This document shows, one piece after another, positions 16,541 through 26,048 of a stretch of DNA of 64,000 nucleotides (position 1 is the stretch's first letter; each line of letters starts with the position of its first letter). The notes beneath the pieces were generated by a model that worked only from the letters and a program-made list of their open reading frames with translations, ran no database searches and was not told where the DNA came from. Where the stretch lies: contig NZ_AOGZ02000001.1 of assembly GCF_000332515.2 (NCBI RefSeq), forward strand, positions 188,501 through 252,500. Reading direction: 5' to 3'. This DNA comes from Leptospira wolbachii serovar Codice str. CDC. Its GTDB lineage: Bacteria; Spirochaetota; Leptospiria; Leptospirales; Leptospiraceae. A program made the position numbers and the translations under genes.

Positions 16541-18033
16541 ACGGTTTCGTCCTTCCAGCCAATGTCTGTGAGGAAGTCATCATAACCCCCGTCATAAACA
16601 AAAACTCGGTCATCATCGAATACTATCAGTTTTGTGGCTACAGCGCGCAAGTGCATTTCGTTGTGTGTGACCATAATGACAGATCCATCAAAGTTATCGA
16701 TGGCTTCAATGAGTGAGTCACAGGACTGCATGTCCAAGTGGTTTGTGGGCTCATCTAAATACAACAAGTGGCAAGGGGCCACCAAAATCTTTCCAAGGAG
16801 CACCCGACTCTTTTCTCCCCCAGAGAGAACCTTAATCTTTTTTAGAGCAAGGTCTTCAGAGAACATGAGTCCCCCTGCAATGTTACGAGCTTTCCCTTCC
16901 GAACAGTTTTGATCAGCACTCATAATTTCCTGAACGACTGTATTACTTTCGTTCATGTTCAGTTTGTTGGTTTGGCCAAAGTATCCTTCTTTCAAAATCT
17001 GATGTTTTTTGACCTCTCCCGTAACAGGACTTAGCTCACCAGCAATTAACTTGAGTAATGTGGACTTACCTTTTCCGTTTTTTCCGATGATACAAATTCG
17101 GTCTTGTGGCCCTACACTGATAGAAAAGTTTTCAAATAGATAAGGTGCTTTGCCATTATAAGAAAAAGAAACTTCATCCACACTTAACATCTGACTTGCA
17201 GAGAAAGGAGCACTGTTAAAATAAAGTTCCATATCTTCAATATTGTCGAGAGCTTTCATTTCCCCTTGTTTCTCTAATCTTTTGACTCGAGATTGGGCGC
17301 GGCTTGCAAAACTTGCTTTTGCTTTGAACTTGGCGATAAAGATTTCTTCTTGTTTACGTTTTTTGGCTTCGTTCAGTCTGGTTTTTTCATAGATCTCTTC
17401 TGCTTGGTTGATCTGTGTGTATAACTTTTCAGTATCCCCTTGCACCTTGATGGCTTTGGTTCTGTGGATCGCCACTGTATGAGTTACCACACTGTCCATA
17501 AAACTTCTATCGTGAGTGATAAGAATGATTTCCCCTTCCCACTCACGCAAAAATTCCTCTAACCAACGTATGGTGACAATATCCAGATAGTTGTTTGGTT
17601 CATCTAAAATGAGCATGTCAGGTGCCGACACAAGGAGTTTGGCTAAGTTCATTCGGATTTGGTATCCGCCAGAAAATTCATCAGGGCTTCGTTCCATGTC
17701 TTTTTCTGAAAATCCAAGTCCGAACAAAATTCGCTCTACTTTCCAAGTTTCATATTCGTCTCCTTCGGGGAGGCCAAGAGCGCATTCTTCCAAAACCGTA
17801 GGTTTGGTAAAAACCAAATGTTGTTCCAAATGTCCGATGCGGTATCCCTTGGGGATGGTGATGTTTCCCGAGTCAGGTTCCGTTTTTCCTAAAATGATTT
17901 GGACCATAGTGGATTTTCCATGTCCATTACGCCCGACAAGGCCCACGCGTTCCCCGCGATTCACGCTGAATTGTAAGTCATCAAATAAGACATTGCCGTT
18001 GAATTGTTTGTTTAAACCAGATACTTTGATCAT
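16537..18033 (-). CDS. ABC-F family ATPase
   Basis: A soluble 498-residue protein with two ABC ATPase domains and no membrane segment. Domain 1 has [17 protein letters not shown] and [11 protein letters not shown]; domain 2 has [17 protein letters not shown] and [11 protein letters not shown]. Between them lies the charged helical linker (residues ~205-265, [19 protein letters not shown]...) typical of ABC-F ribosome-acting factors, closest in layout to YbiT/EttA types. It probably acts on the ribosome rather than in transport, although it is translationally coupled to an ABC exporter. Confidence 0.9.
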   Translation of the reverse strand: MIKVSGLNKQFNGNVLFDDLQFSVNRGERVGLVGRNGHGKSTMVQIILGKTEPDSGNITIPKGYRIGHLEQHLVFTKPTVLEECALGLPEGDEYETWKVERILFGLGFSEKDMERSPDEFSGGYQIRMNLAKLLVSAPDMLILDEPNNYLDIVTIRWLEEFLREWEGEIILITHDRSFMDSVVTHTVAIHRTKAIKVQGDTEKLYTQINQAEEIYEKTRLNEAKKRKQEEIFIAKFKAKASFASRAQSRVKRLEKQGEMKALDNIEDMELYFNSAPFSASQMLSVDEVSFSYNGKAPYLFENFSISVGPQDRICIIGKNGKGKSTLLKLIAGELSPVTGEVKKHQILKEGYFGQTNKLNMNESNTVVQEIMSADQNCSEGKARNIAGGLMFSEDLALKKIKVLSGGEKSRVLLGKILVAPCHLLYLDEPTNHLDMQSCDSLIEAIDNFDGSVIMVTHNEMHLRAVATKLIVFDDDRVFVYDGGYDDFLTDIGWKDETV

Positions 18034-18223
18034 ATAATTTCCGAAGGTTTTCCCTTTCTGTATAAAACCAGGATCGAAAAAGAACCGCGTACGACGAGTA
18101 GAATCGGAAAGAAATGGGGCCAGTTTCCCGAGGAAAATTAAGATCCGGCGGACATAATGGCGAGGATTGCCACAAGTAAGATTATGGACTCTTTTTCATA
18201 CCTCCAGATTCCGAAACTGTACT

Positions 18224-18964
18224 GTGCGAACTTTTCTTTTTCGATTCACTAGTATCCTATGCCTTAGTTTTGGCAGTGGAAGTTATGCCAACGGCAACTT
18301 ACAAGTGGCCTTTGGTGCGGAAGAGAACTACCTTCTAGTGCGTTCGCTGGATTCCAGTGTCATCCACTTAGGAAGTACCGAAGAAAAAAACGAATACAAA
18401 GAAATCATCGATGAGTATCTACGTTTCAAAAGCCTACACATCCAAGGCAAATATGGCGACGCCTATTTAGCGGTTCGTTCCACCCAACTCAAACTCATCC
18501 AACTCTATGATAAAATTCTCACTAAAAATTTGGATCTAGTTCGATCCGAATTAATTCTACTCGGGGGAAAGTCGCGCGACAAAGAAAAAACTCAAACAAG
18601 GGCTTTTTTACGTCTAGCGCTACGAGATATCAGTGAAGCCGAACAGAAGTTAGTGATGGCAAGGAATACTCGCCCTCTTCTTTATCTGCTAAAACTTAGA
18701 GAGATGTTATTTGCTTTAAAGATATTAAAACATGCAGGAAAGTTTGTGATCTTTTTAAATCTACTACACGATGGTAAGTTTATGGATTCCATTGAGTTTT
18801 CTGATTTTGATTCCATTGAATCAGAAGTCATCCGTGGGTTTGGAAAAGGGAACAACAAACTACTAGCTTTACATTATGATAATTCCTTTCTTCCCTTTGG
18901 AGAAGAAAGTATCTACGATTCCATGATGACAAATTACAAAGCTCCGGAAATCAAAAAAGACTAA
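18224..18964 (+). CDS. Secreted hypothetical protein
   Basis: The frame is open from TTG 18167, but GTG 18224 gives a clean signal peptide ([21 protein letters not shown], cleavage before NGN) and is preferred, for a protein of 246 residues. The mature part is helical and charged with no recognised family; it contains a probable helical-repeat stretch ([25 protein letters not shown]), TPR-like in appearance. The last 4 bp overlap the end of convergent purT. The start choice lacks a strong SD and is an inference from the signal peptide. Confidence 0.6.
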   Translation: MRTFLFRFTSILCLSFGSGSYANGNLQVAFGAEENYLLVRSLDSSVIHLGSTEEKNEYKEIIDEYLRFKSLHIQGKYGDAYLAVRSTQLKLIQLYDKILTKNLDLVRSELILLGGKSRDKEKTQTRAFLRLALRDISEAEQKLVMARNTRPLLYLLKLREMLFALKILKHAGKFVIFLNLLHDGKFMDSIEFSDFDSIESEVIRGFGKGNNKLLALHYDNSFLPFGEESIYDSMMTNYKAPEIKKD

Positions 18965-20136
18965 CCCTTTAGTTGGATAAAATCCCTTGCACGATTAGCT
19001 TTTTCTTTGGCTTCTTCAATTGTTTTTCCCAAAGCCAAACTAACGCCCATTCGGCGCTTTCCGTCAATTTCTGGTTTCCCAAAAATTCTGATGTCCACCC
19101 CTCTTAATTTTAACGCGTCTGCAAGACCAGTGTAGACTGGTGCTTTGGTTTTTCCTTCCAAAAGGATGGCGGAACTGGCAGCGGGAGTGTTAAAAATCAG
19201 TTCAGGGATGGGTAGACCAAGAAGAGCTCTGGCATGCAGGGAAAATTCAGAAATATTTTGAGAGATGAGAGTCACAAGACCTGTGTCATGCGGTCGTGGT
19301 GATACTTCGCTAAAGTATACTTCGTCTCCTTTGACAAAGAGTTCGACTCCAAAAATTCCCATTCCTCCTAGGCCAGTAGTGACGGTTTCTGCAATCTTTT
19401 GTGCAGCAAGAAGGGCCTTATCCGTCATGGGTTGGGGCATCCAAGACTCCACATAATCCCCGTTCACCTGTCTATGCCCAATGGGTGGTAAAAAGCTCGT
19501 CCCACCTATGTGGCGTATGGTGAGAAGTGTGATCTCAAAATCGAATGGTACAAACTCTTCGATGATCATTTTTCCTTTGCCAGTCCTTCCCCCGGTTTGG
19601 CCATACTCCCAAGCTTTCAAAATATCAGATTCGGTTCGTACAAGACTTTGTCCTTTTCCAGAAGAACTCATAATCGGTTTGACCACACAAGGAAATCCAA
19701 TCTCTCGAACTGCTTTTTGGAAACCCTCTTCGGTATCTGCAAACATATATTTGGAAGTTTTTAAACCGAGGTCTTTGGAAGCGAAGTTTCGAATCCCCTC
19801 TCGGTTCATGGTTAAGTTCACTGCTTTGGCAGAAGGGATGATCCGAAAACCTTCGGCTTCTAATCGAACTAAAGTTTCTGTATGGATGGCTTCAATTTCT
19901 GGAACAACAAAATCTGGCTTTAACTCTCGTATGGTGGCTTCCAATTCTTTTGGATCGAGCATATTGATTACTCGAGATTCCTGTGCCACAAGCATAGCCG
20001 GTGCATTCGGATAACGGTCTACGGCTATGACATGAACCCCGAGACGGTTTGCTTCGATAGCAACCTCTTTGCCAAGTTCTCCTGATCCGAGGAGTAAAAG
20101 TTTTGTAGCAGTAGGGGTAAAGGCTGTTCCGATCAT
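18961..20136 (-). CDS. purT: Formate-dependent phosphoribosylglycinamide formyltransferase
   Basis: An ATP-grasp enzyme that makes formyl-GAR from GAR, formate and ATP in purine synthesis. It matches E. coli PurT throughout: [106 protein letters not shown]. The ORF can be extended to a TTG at 20163, but the ATG at 20136 gives the family's usual N-terminus (MIGTAF...) and length (391). Confidence 0.95.
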   Translation of the reverse strand: MIGTAFTPTATKLLLLGSGELGKEVAIEANRLGVHVIAVDRYPNAPAMLVAQESRVINMLDPKELEATIRELKPDFVVPEIEAIHTETLVRLEAEGFRIIPSAKAVNLTMNREGIRNFASKDLGLKTSKYMFADTEEGFQKAVREIGFPCVVKPIMSSSGKGQSLVRTESDILKAWEYGQTGGRTGKGKMIIEEFVPFDFEITLLTIRHIGGTSFLPPIGHRQVNGDYVESWMPQPMTDKALLAAQKIAETVTTGLGGMGIFGVELFVKGDEVYFSEVSPRPHDTGLVTLISQNISEFSLHARALLGLPIPELIFNTPAASSAILLEGKTKAPVYTGLADALKLRGVDIRIFGKPEIDGKRRMGVSLALGKTIEEAKEKANRARDFIQLKG

Positions 20137-20210
20137 AATCACAAAGATTGGGAACAGGTCCAATCAGACAAACAGATTTGGGCACCCTCCTTAGAAATAA
20201 GATATTGGCA

Positions 20211-20681
20211 TTACATTAGGTAACGTTTGCCCAGTTTGTCCCTTTGGTAGATATTGGCTCCCATTCGAATGAGGAGATCAGAAATCTCGCCAAGGCCATC
20301 AAAACTATTGGCAATATGCAAGGCAGTGACCCCACTTGGGTCGGCCACATTGGGATCGGCTGCAGAGTTAAGTAATACTTCGACTGCTTCCCCATTCCCA
20401 GACTCTGTTGCTTTATGTATGGGATACAAACCCATGTTATCTGGTTGGTTAGGATCCAATCCAAGGGATAATAATTTTTTTAAATAATAAATATCGGAGA
20501 CTTCCGTAACAGCAAGGCCTAGGAGTAAGGGAGATTCTGATACCAAAACTTCCTTTAGATCTGGATCGGATAATAACAAATCAAACGATTCTTTGTCTTC
20601 TCTCGTGATCGCAGAACACAATGTGCGTAATCTAAGATTGAACTTTGTTTTACCAACGAAATCAATTATGTTTTGTATCAT
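20211..20681 (-). CDS. Ankyrin-repeat protein
   Basis: A 156-residue cytoplasmic protein. After a helical lead there are about three ankyrin repeats (residues ~55-150), the clearest being GLYPIHKATESGNGEAVEVLL and GVTALHIANSFDGLGEISDLL followed by RMGANIYQRDKLG. It should bind another protein; no catalytic motif. Its ATG overlaps the stop of the AraC-type regulator by 4 bp (20678-20681), implying coupled translation and a shared function. Confidence 0.85.
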   Translation of the reverse strand: MIQNIIDFVGKTKFNLRLRTLCSAITREDKESFDLLLSDPDLKEVLVSESPLLLGLAVTEVSDIYYLKKLLSLGLDPNQPDNMGLYPIHKATESGNGEAVEVLLNSAADPNVADPSGVTALHIANSFDGLGEISDLLIRMGANIYQRDKLGKRYLM

Positions 20682-21541
20682 GTTCCTATCCTATCAATAT
20701 CTGACGAATCATGATTGTAAAAATGGGACATTTTTTCATATTCTGCGAACCATTCATTGGGAATACTTCCAGAAATTCGTTTGAAATCGTGATTGAAATG
20801 GGACTGGTCAGAATAATTGAATTCCTGGGCCAAATCAGTAAAACGTAGGTCTGGATTGTTTTTTCGGTAATGTTCCGGATTTCGGACCATTTCCAGTAAC
20901 CTGTGCACTGTTCTGTATTCAGAAGGGGCCATTCCCACGATCTCTTTGAATTTACGATCCAATTGTTTTCTAGAAATTCCTAATTTTTTACAAAGACTTT
21001 CGATGGAAGTGGCAGGACGTGTGAGCTCCAAAAGCGCAAACCGAATGTAGGCGGGAATCTCTCCAGGTTTTCCTGGATATTGTTTTAGAGAGTTGGTTAG
21101 AAATTCAGAAATCCCATCTTCAGAGAAAAGATTGGAACTTGAATTTACAGTTAACATAGATTTTTCTTTCAGTTTAGAAATTTCGTCTAATATATGTTTA
21201 TTGTCTATTTCAGGAAATCGATTCTGTAATTCATCCCCTCGTTGGGAAAATAATGAATACATCCCTCCTACATAAAACCGGATCGCAAATAAAGAAATTT
21301 CAGATTCCGATAAAATCCTCCACCTTCTTGTTTGGGGACCCACAAGATGAAACTTGGGCAATCGAATCAATTGTCTGTCTTCTGTTTCTACAAGCGGTGG
21401 ATTTTCTAAATGAAAAACCATCTCACACTCGTAAGATGGTAAAATCCAAGGAAGTTCACGAACATTCACTCCCTTCCAAACCCAGAATTCTTTTACAGAA
21501 GATTCTAAATAGGAAGGTGGTTTTAAAAAAGATATGTCCAA
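20678..21541 (-). CDS. AraC-family transcriptional regulator
   Basis: A 287-residue protein with an N-terminal cupin-like sensing region (residues ~1-150) and a C-terminal AraC double HTH (residues ~175-275): SIESLCKKLGISRKQLDRKF and LAQEFNYSDQSHFNHDFKRISG. The start is TTG at 21541 with a purine-rich GAGATGG upstream. It begins only 27 bp after copA ends on the same strand, so it may be transcribed with the copper genes, although no metal-binding motif is evident. Coupled to the ankyrin gene. Confidence 0.88.
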   Translation of the reverse strand: MDISFLKPPSYLESSVKEFWVWKGVNVRELPWILPSYECEMVFHLENPPLVETEDRQLIRLPKFHLVGPQTRRWRILSESEISLFAIRFYVGGMYSLFSQRGDELQNRFPEIDNKHILDEISKLKEKSMLTVNSSSNLFSEDGISEFLTNSLKQYPGKPGEIPAYIRFALLELTRPATSIESLCKKLGISRKQLDRKFKEIVGMAPSEYRTVHRLLEMVRNPEHYRKNNPDLRFTDLAQEFNYSDQSHFNHDFKRISGSIPNEWFAEYEKMSHFYNHDSSDIDRIGT

Positions 21542-21568
21542 AAATTTACCATCTCTGATACTTTCGTT

Positions 21569-23791
21569 CTATTTCCAGCGACTCATACGAAGGGCATTAA
21601 AAACAACCGAGAGAGAACTGAATGCCATAGCAGCTCCACTCACCCAAGGAGCAAGTAAACCTGATGCCGCAATCGGAATTCCGAGTAAATTGTATCCAAG
21701 AGCCCAACCAAAGTTCTGCCGGATATTGATGACTGTATCTTTACCAATATGAATGAGATCCACAATTCTTTGAATGTCTCCATTCACAAGGACCACATCA
21801 GCAGTGTTAATGGCAACATCGGAACCTGTTCCCATGGCAATCCCCACATCCGCTGATGCAAGAGCCGGGGCATCGTTGATTCCATCTCCTACCATAGCAG
21901 AGTGCACTTTGTCCGTTTTTAAAGTGGCAATGATCTTGGCTTTGTCGTCAGGGAGAAGTCCTGAATACACTGCAGAAATCCCAACTAACCGAGCAATTTT
22001 TTCAGCCGAAGTTTGGTTGTCGCCTGTTAAGAGGACAGGTTCTACTCCGATCGATTTTAATTCTAAAATTGCTGTTTTTGCTTCTTTACGCAACCCGTCT
22101 TCAATGCGAAAAACTACTAGCCCATCAATTGTTCCTCGAATTCCAACAAAAACCAAACTCGATCCATCTTCTGTCCAAGGCCTAATTGATTCTTTAATGG
22201 ATTCAGAAATCAAAAATCCATTTTCCTCAACAAATGTCTGTTTGCCGGCAATGAAAAATAACCCATTTTGTTCCGATTGGATTCCACCACCCGCAAAAGT
22301 TTTTGTCGAAACCATTTCAGAGCTAATTTGATAGAGGTTATTTTCTTTTCCATAACCAACAATGGCTTTGGCAAGTGGGTGGTCGGACGTTTCTTCCATC
22401 CTCACGATATCTCGTAAAACAATATCTAAATTTGTAGAATCCAATCCAGTATGTGTGATTTCAGTTACTTTTGGTTTTCCTTCGGTGAGTGTTCCCGTTT
22501 TATCAAAAGCAATCCAATTGATTTTGGAAACCGATTCCAATGCTTCGGCACTGCGAAAGAGGACACCTCTTTTGGCCGCACGCCCTGTCCCTACAAGTAA
22601 TGAGATAGGTGTGGCAAGACCGAGGGCACAAGGACATGCAATCACGAGAATGGCAATACTTGTTTCTATCGCAGAACTAACCACACCCGGTGTGATCACG
22701 AAATACCAAACCAAAAAATCAATGATACTGATCCCTACGACAACGGGAACAAAATACGCAGAGATTTGGTCGGCAATCCTTTGGATCGGAGCTTTGGTAC
22801 CGAGAGATTCTTCCTCAGAACGAATGATATGCGAAAGAGTGGTGTCATTTCCTACTTTGTTTGCTTTTACAACCAAAGATCCACTTCCGTTCACTGTCCC
22901 TCCGAGGATCGGATCCCCAGCTTTCTTTTCCACAGGCATACTTTCACCAGTTAACATGGATTCGTCGGCAAAACTTTCCCCTTCTGATACAATTCCATCC
23001 ATGGGAAACCGTTCTCCCGCCTTTACCAAAACCAAATCACCAAGTTTCAAATATTCATTAGGGACTTCCGTCCAAACACCATTGGACTGAACCGTTGCAG
23101 TTTCTGGACGAAGTTTAAGAAGAGCATTGATCCCATCGCTACTTTTCCCTTTTGCATAATGTTCGATCCACTTACCCCCAAGAATAAAGGTGATAAGGAC
23201 AGCGGAGGTTTCAAAATAAAGATCCTTTCCGAACACACTGTACCCATAGGCCGCACTTGTTCCAATGACAACAAGAACATCCATATTGGCAGATCCATTT
23301 CGTAATGCACGATAGGCAGATTGGTAAAAGGGAAATCCAATGATAAACTGGACAGGAAAGGCAATGGCCATTTGCACAAACCGATCCATAAGAAAATGTG
23401 GCATTGGCATAAAACTAAGGAAACTAAAATGAGTGACCATAGCGTAAAACAGTGGTAAGGAAAAAAATGCAGAGAGAAGGAAACGGACTTTTAAATTTCG
23501 AATTTGGTCCTTCTGTTTTTTTTCCGTTTCCGATTGTTTATTTGCATCATGGACAATTGCTGAATACCCAAGGGACTCCACCTTTTCTAAAAGGGAAGCT
23601 ACCGTTACAGAATCGACACTACGCAAAAAAACTGATTCACGAGCAAAATTGACTCGAACATCCGTAACTCCCTCCATTTTAGAAAGGCCCTTCTCGATTC
23701 GAAGGGCACAATTGGCACAGGTCATACCAAAAAGGTCTAAAGTTCGTTCGGTGGTATTATTTGACGTTTCCAAGGGTATATCCATCCTCAC
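21569..23791 (-). CDS. copA: Copper-exporting P1B-type ATPase
   Basis: A 740-residue Cu(I) exporter of the inner membrane. One N-terminal heavy-metal domain carries MTCANC (Cys25, Cys28); the membrane metal motif is CPC (386-388, ACPCALGLATP); the phosphorylated Asp430 is in DKTGTLTEGKP; TGES is at 281-284; the hinge motif is GDGINDAPALASADVGIAMG; the HP motif is in DHPLAKA. The start is GTG 23791 or ATG 23785; both overlap the end of the CopZ-like gene. It belongs to the operon controlled by the CueR-type promoter at 24414-24444. Confidence 0.95.
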   Translation of the reverse strand: MRMDIPLETSNNTTERTLDLFGMTCANCALRIEKGLSKMEGVTDVRVNFARESVFLRSVDSVTVASLLEKVESLGYSAIVHDANKQSETEKKQKDQIRNLKVRFLLSAFFSLPLFYAMVTHFSFLSFMPMPHFLMDRFVQMAIAFPVQFIIGFPFYQSAYRALRNGSANMDVLVVIGTSAAYGYSVFGKDLYFETSAVLITFILGGKWIEHYAKGKSSDGINALLKLRPETATVQSNGVWTEVPNEYLKLGDLVLVKAGERFPMDGIVSEGESFADESMLTGESMPVEKKAGDPILGGTVNGSGSLVVKANKVGNDTTLSHIIRSEEESLGTKAPIQRIADQISAYFVPVVVGISIIDFLVWYFVITPGVVSSAIETSIAILVIACPCALGLATPISLLVGTGRAAKRGVLFRSAEALESVSKINWIAFDKTGTLTEGKPKVTEITHTGLDSTNLDIVLRDIVRMEETSDHPLAKAIVGYGKENNLYQISSEMVSTKTFAGGGIQSEQNGLFFIAGKQTFVEENGFLISESIKESIRPWTEDGSSLVFVGIRGTIDGLVVFRIEDGLRKEAKTAILELKSIGVEPVLLTGDNQTSAEKIARLVGISAVYSGLLPDDKAKIIATLKTDKVHSAMVGDGINDAPALASADVGIAMGTGSDVAINTADVVLVNGDIQRIVDLIHIGKDTVINIRQNFGWALGYNLLGIPIAASGLLAPWVSGAAMAFSSLSVVFNALRMSRWK

Positions 23792-23960
23792 TCAAACGTA
23801 CCCGAAGACTATTGAGCTCCGCGTCCGTTAGAGTTTCTTTCACAGTTACGATATTTTCTTCTATGTTAGCAGTTGCTTCTTTACCGATTTCAAGAAAAAC
23901 CTTTTCTACAGTTTTTTTGCAATGCCCGCAAGTCATTCCTTCTACTTCGTAATTAACCAT
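23757..23960 (-). CDS. CopZ-like copper chaperone (heavy-metal-associated domain)
   Basis: A 67-residue stand-alone HMA ferredoxin-like fold with the metal motif MTCGHCKKTV (Cys11, Cys14) and a closing SEDGYTLGNVK. It would carry Cu(I) in the cytoplasm to CopA and to the regulator. Its 3' end overlaps copA by about 35 bp and its 5' end overlaps the secreted protein gene by 8 bp, so the three are strictly co-expressed. Confidence 0.9.
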   Translation of the reverse strand: MVNYEVEGMTCGHCKKTVEKVFLEIGKEATANIEENIVTVKETLTDAELNSLRVRLSEDGYTLGNVK

Positions 23961-24387
23961 GATGATGCTCCTTCTTTTGTTCTTTTGATTCTGTTAGCGG
24001 AAGTTTGTATTTTGCATCCGCACCTTTTTGGAAATTCCATTCTGGATAAAGGATAAGTTCTCCATTATCCACCGAACTTCCCTTGGGAATTTCACAATAA
24101 AAATGATCTGGATGAGAAGAACATTTCAAAGGGAATTCCTTACCATTAGATACCACCTTACCCTGCAACTTCGAATTTTTGGAAGTAGGATTTTCAAAAT
24201 GGATATCGAGTAAATACACTTTAAATCCTAAGTTTTGATAAGGAAGCACCTCGGTATGAAAAGCTCCAGGCATCCGGATCACACCACCGTGAGGTCCTGG
24301 TTTGTGTTCTCCGTGGGCGGCCATCTGCTGCGAACTCAAAAACATTGCAAAAATTGCAAGTTTTAGTAAATTTTTGATTGGTTTCAT
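23953..24387 (-). CDS. Secreted His-rich protein of the copper operon
   Basis: The first gene after the CueR-type promoter. ATG 24387 is preceded by AAAGGAG; the longer ORF to 24444 would run through the promoter and is rejected. The 144-residue protein has a signal peptide (to about residue 22, QQMAAHG) and a mature part with His near both ends (HGEHKPGPHGG and EHHHG). The middle looks beta-rich and unrelated to known copper proteins. A periplasmic copper-binding role is inferred from the His clusters and operon position. Confidence 0.75.
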   Translation of the reverse strand: MKPIKNLLKLAIFAMFLSSQQMAAHGEHKPGPHGGVIRMPGAFHTEVLPYQNLGFKVYLLDIHFENPTSKNSKLQGKVVSNGKEFPLKCSSHPDHFYCEIPKGSSVDNGELILYPEWNFQKGADAKYKLPLTESKEQKKEHHHG

Positions 24388-24413
24388 GATAACTCCTTTG
24401 TTAACATAAATCC

Positions 24414-24444
24414 AGTCTAAACCTTCCAATCGTTGGAAGGTCAA
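24414..24444 (-). promoter_or_regulatory. CueR-type promoter/operator of the copper operon
   Basis: On the minus strand, -35 TTGACC (24439-24444) and -10 TAGACT (24414-24419) are 19 bp apart. The over-long spacer contains a perfect dyad, ACCTTCC-N7-GGAAGGT (24421-24441). This is the standard design for MerR-family metal activators, and the half site ACCTTCC is that of CueR sites at copA/cueO promoters. Copper-bound regulator would realign the two elements. Confidence 0.9.
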
Positions 24445-24497
24445 TAGCCGATTTGATTTTTTTATCTCTTTTTTAATTTTTTTTTCAGAGGATTCAA

Positions 24498-24887
24498 ATG
24501 AATATTGGAGAACTTTCTAAAGAATCAGGAGTCACCACAAAACTCATTCGCCATTACGAAGGGATTGGTTTGATTCCCGAAGCCGGTAGAACGGAGAACG
24601 GATACAGATCTTATAGTTCCGATGACATTCATTATTTGCGATTTATCAAAAGATCCAGAGAACTTGGTTTCCCACTAGAAGATATAAAAAGTTTACTTGG
24701 GCTTTGGAAAAACAAATCAAGAAGTAGCAAACAAGTAAAATTACTTGCAGAAAAACATTTAAATGAGTTGGATTTAAAACTAAAACAACTCAAAGATATG
24801 TCGGATACTTTGAAAAACCTCATCAAACATTGTCATGGTGACCATAGACCCGACTGTCCAATTTTAAAAAGATTAGAACAAAGCTAA
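24498..24887 (+). CDS. cueR: CueR-type copper-responsive MerR-family regulator
   Basis: A 129-residue regulator divergent from the copper operon. The N-terminal winged HTH (MNIGELSKESGVTTKLIRHY, ENGYRSYSSDDIHYL) is followed by the dimerisation helix. The C-terminal metal loop reads CHGDHRPDCPI, with Cys112 and Cys120 at the same numbers and spacing as the Cu(I) ligands of E. coli CueR (CPGDDSADCPI). An SD (AGAGGA) lies about 7 bp upstream. It should bind the dyad at 24421-24441. Confidence 0.92.
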   Translation: MNIGELSKESGVTTKLIRHYEGIGLIPEAGRTENGYRSYSSDDIHYLRFIKRSRELGFPLEDIKSLLGLWKNKSRSSKQVKLLAEKHLNELDLKLKQLKDMSDTLKNLIKHCHGDHRPDCPILKRLEQS

Positions 24888-24897
24888 GGGATAAAAA

Positions 24898-26001
24898 CTA
24901 GCGTTTCTTTTTTAGAATATCAGCAATCAAACGAGTAGCCGTTTCGTTCAGGTGTATATCTTCTTTTTGTAATAGATCAGATCTATATCGCATATATTCT
25001 CTCAAATCAATTAAGGGAATATCTTTCTCTCGAGAAACTGCTTTTAAATCAGTTATAAAATCAGAATCAGAATCAATCCAATTGGGATTCATAACAAAAC
25101 CTATCTCTTTGTAAATTTGAAATCTGATTGGATCATATTCCACTTCCAAAGGAATATAAACCATCACCAATTCCTTTTTATCTGCCAAAACCTTATCATT
25201 TAACTGTCGTAAGACCCTAAGCCACCGATTAAAATTGGTTTTAGCATAGGTTTTGGTATCCAAAGATCCGCGCAAATAGTCGGGACTTAAGGTGTATAAA
25301 CTTTTTAAAGTAACGAACTCTTCCTTCTCTAGATTTGATCTTTGCGGTTTTTGAATTCCTAATTTTGATATTCTTTCTAGTTCCAGCTCCATACGTTTCT
25401 GAATAGTTTGGAAATATCTTGTTTTCAAAAAAAGGCGAGTTTGTTCAGGAAATAAAAACGACAAAACCCGGAGGTACCAAGTTTGTTTTTTTGCAAAATG
25501 TAAAAAGTCAGGAGTATCCCCTGTTTCATAAATATCGTTTCCATATACAAACAAATAAACTCGATCAAAGTCAGTCTTAAACTTTATTGTCTCATATAAG
25601 GAAAATTCATTTTCCAATGTAAACCCAGGAATACCAACATTGGTCCAATGGCAGTCTGTCTCTCGATTCAAAACTTCGGAAAAAGTGTCCTTCCAAAAAA
25701 TCCCGGAGCCGAAGGTCTGCGAATCACCTAACAACAGATAATTGCAACTAGACTTAGATTTCGAACTTCCGATTCGGATACCAAATTCTCCAATCCTTCC
25801 GATTTCCTTTTCCCCCGAACGAAAAAAAGGAATTTCTTGATTTATTGGAAAATGGTAGTGCCCGTATTTAGAATCAAAACACAAACTTAAAAAATCAACA
25901 AAGCGGAAAAAGAGCAAAAGTCCGAGCAAAGAACCAATAACCAAGAAACTAAAGCGCAATTTGGAAGAAAGAAAGTGGGAAGAATCATTTACTTTTTTCA
26001 T
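24898..26001 (-). CDS. SGNH/GDSL-like hydrolase, membrane-anchored
   Basis: The ATG at 26001 gives 367 residues; the frame is open to 26289 but would overlap the divergent gene. One N-terminal transmembrane helix (LRFSFLVIGSLLGLLLFF) is followed by an SGNH-type domain: block I LLLGDSQTFGSG with the catalytic Ser, NVGIPGFTLENE (block II/III Gly), VYLFVYGNDIYE (Asn block) and a late DIHLNETATRL carrying the Asp-x-x-His-like catalytic pair. Proteins of this shape often modify cell-surface glycans (acyl esterases or transferases). The facing gene resembles a membrane glycosyltransferase. Confidence 0.75.
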   Translation of the reverse strand: MKKVNDSSHFLSSKLRFSFLVIGSLLGLLLFFRFVDFLSLCFDSKYGHYHFPINQEIPFFRSGEKEIGRIGEFGIRIGSSKSKSSCNYLLLGDSQTFGSGIFWKDTFSEVLNRETDCHWTNVGIPGFTLENEFSLYETIKFKTDFDRVYLFVYGNDIYETGDTPDFLHFAKKQTWYLRVLSFLFPEQTRLFLKTRYFQTIQKRMELELERISKLGIQKPQRSNLEKEEFVTLKSLYTLSPDYLRGSLDTKTYAKTNFNRWLRVLRQLNDKVLADKKELVMVYIPLEVEYDPIRFQIYKEIGFVMNPNWIDSDSDFITDLKAVSREKDIPLIDLREYMRYRSDLLQKEDIHLNETATRLIADILKKKR

Positions 26002-26048
26002 TGCCGAACGTAGGAATTCCGAAACCTTGTACCTGTTTTTGATTCGAT

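Noticed and set aside
22362..23090. Long plus-strand ORF (about 240 codons) antisense to copA
   Set aside because: It lies wholly inside a highly conserved P-type ATPase gene, has no ribosome site, and its translation is low-complexity Ser/Thr/Pro-rich sequence typical of the antisense frame.
24388..24444. N-terminal extension of the secreted copper-operon protein
   Set aside because: It would translate the -10 and dyad of the CueR-type promoter. The ATG at 24387 has a clear AAAGGAG ribosome site and begins a signal peptide.
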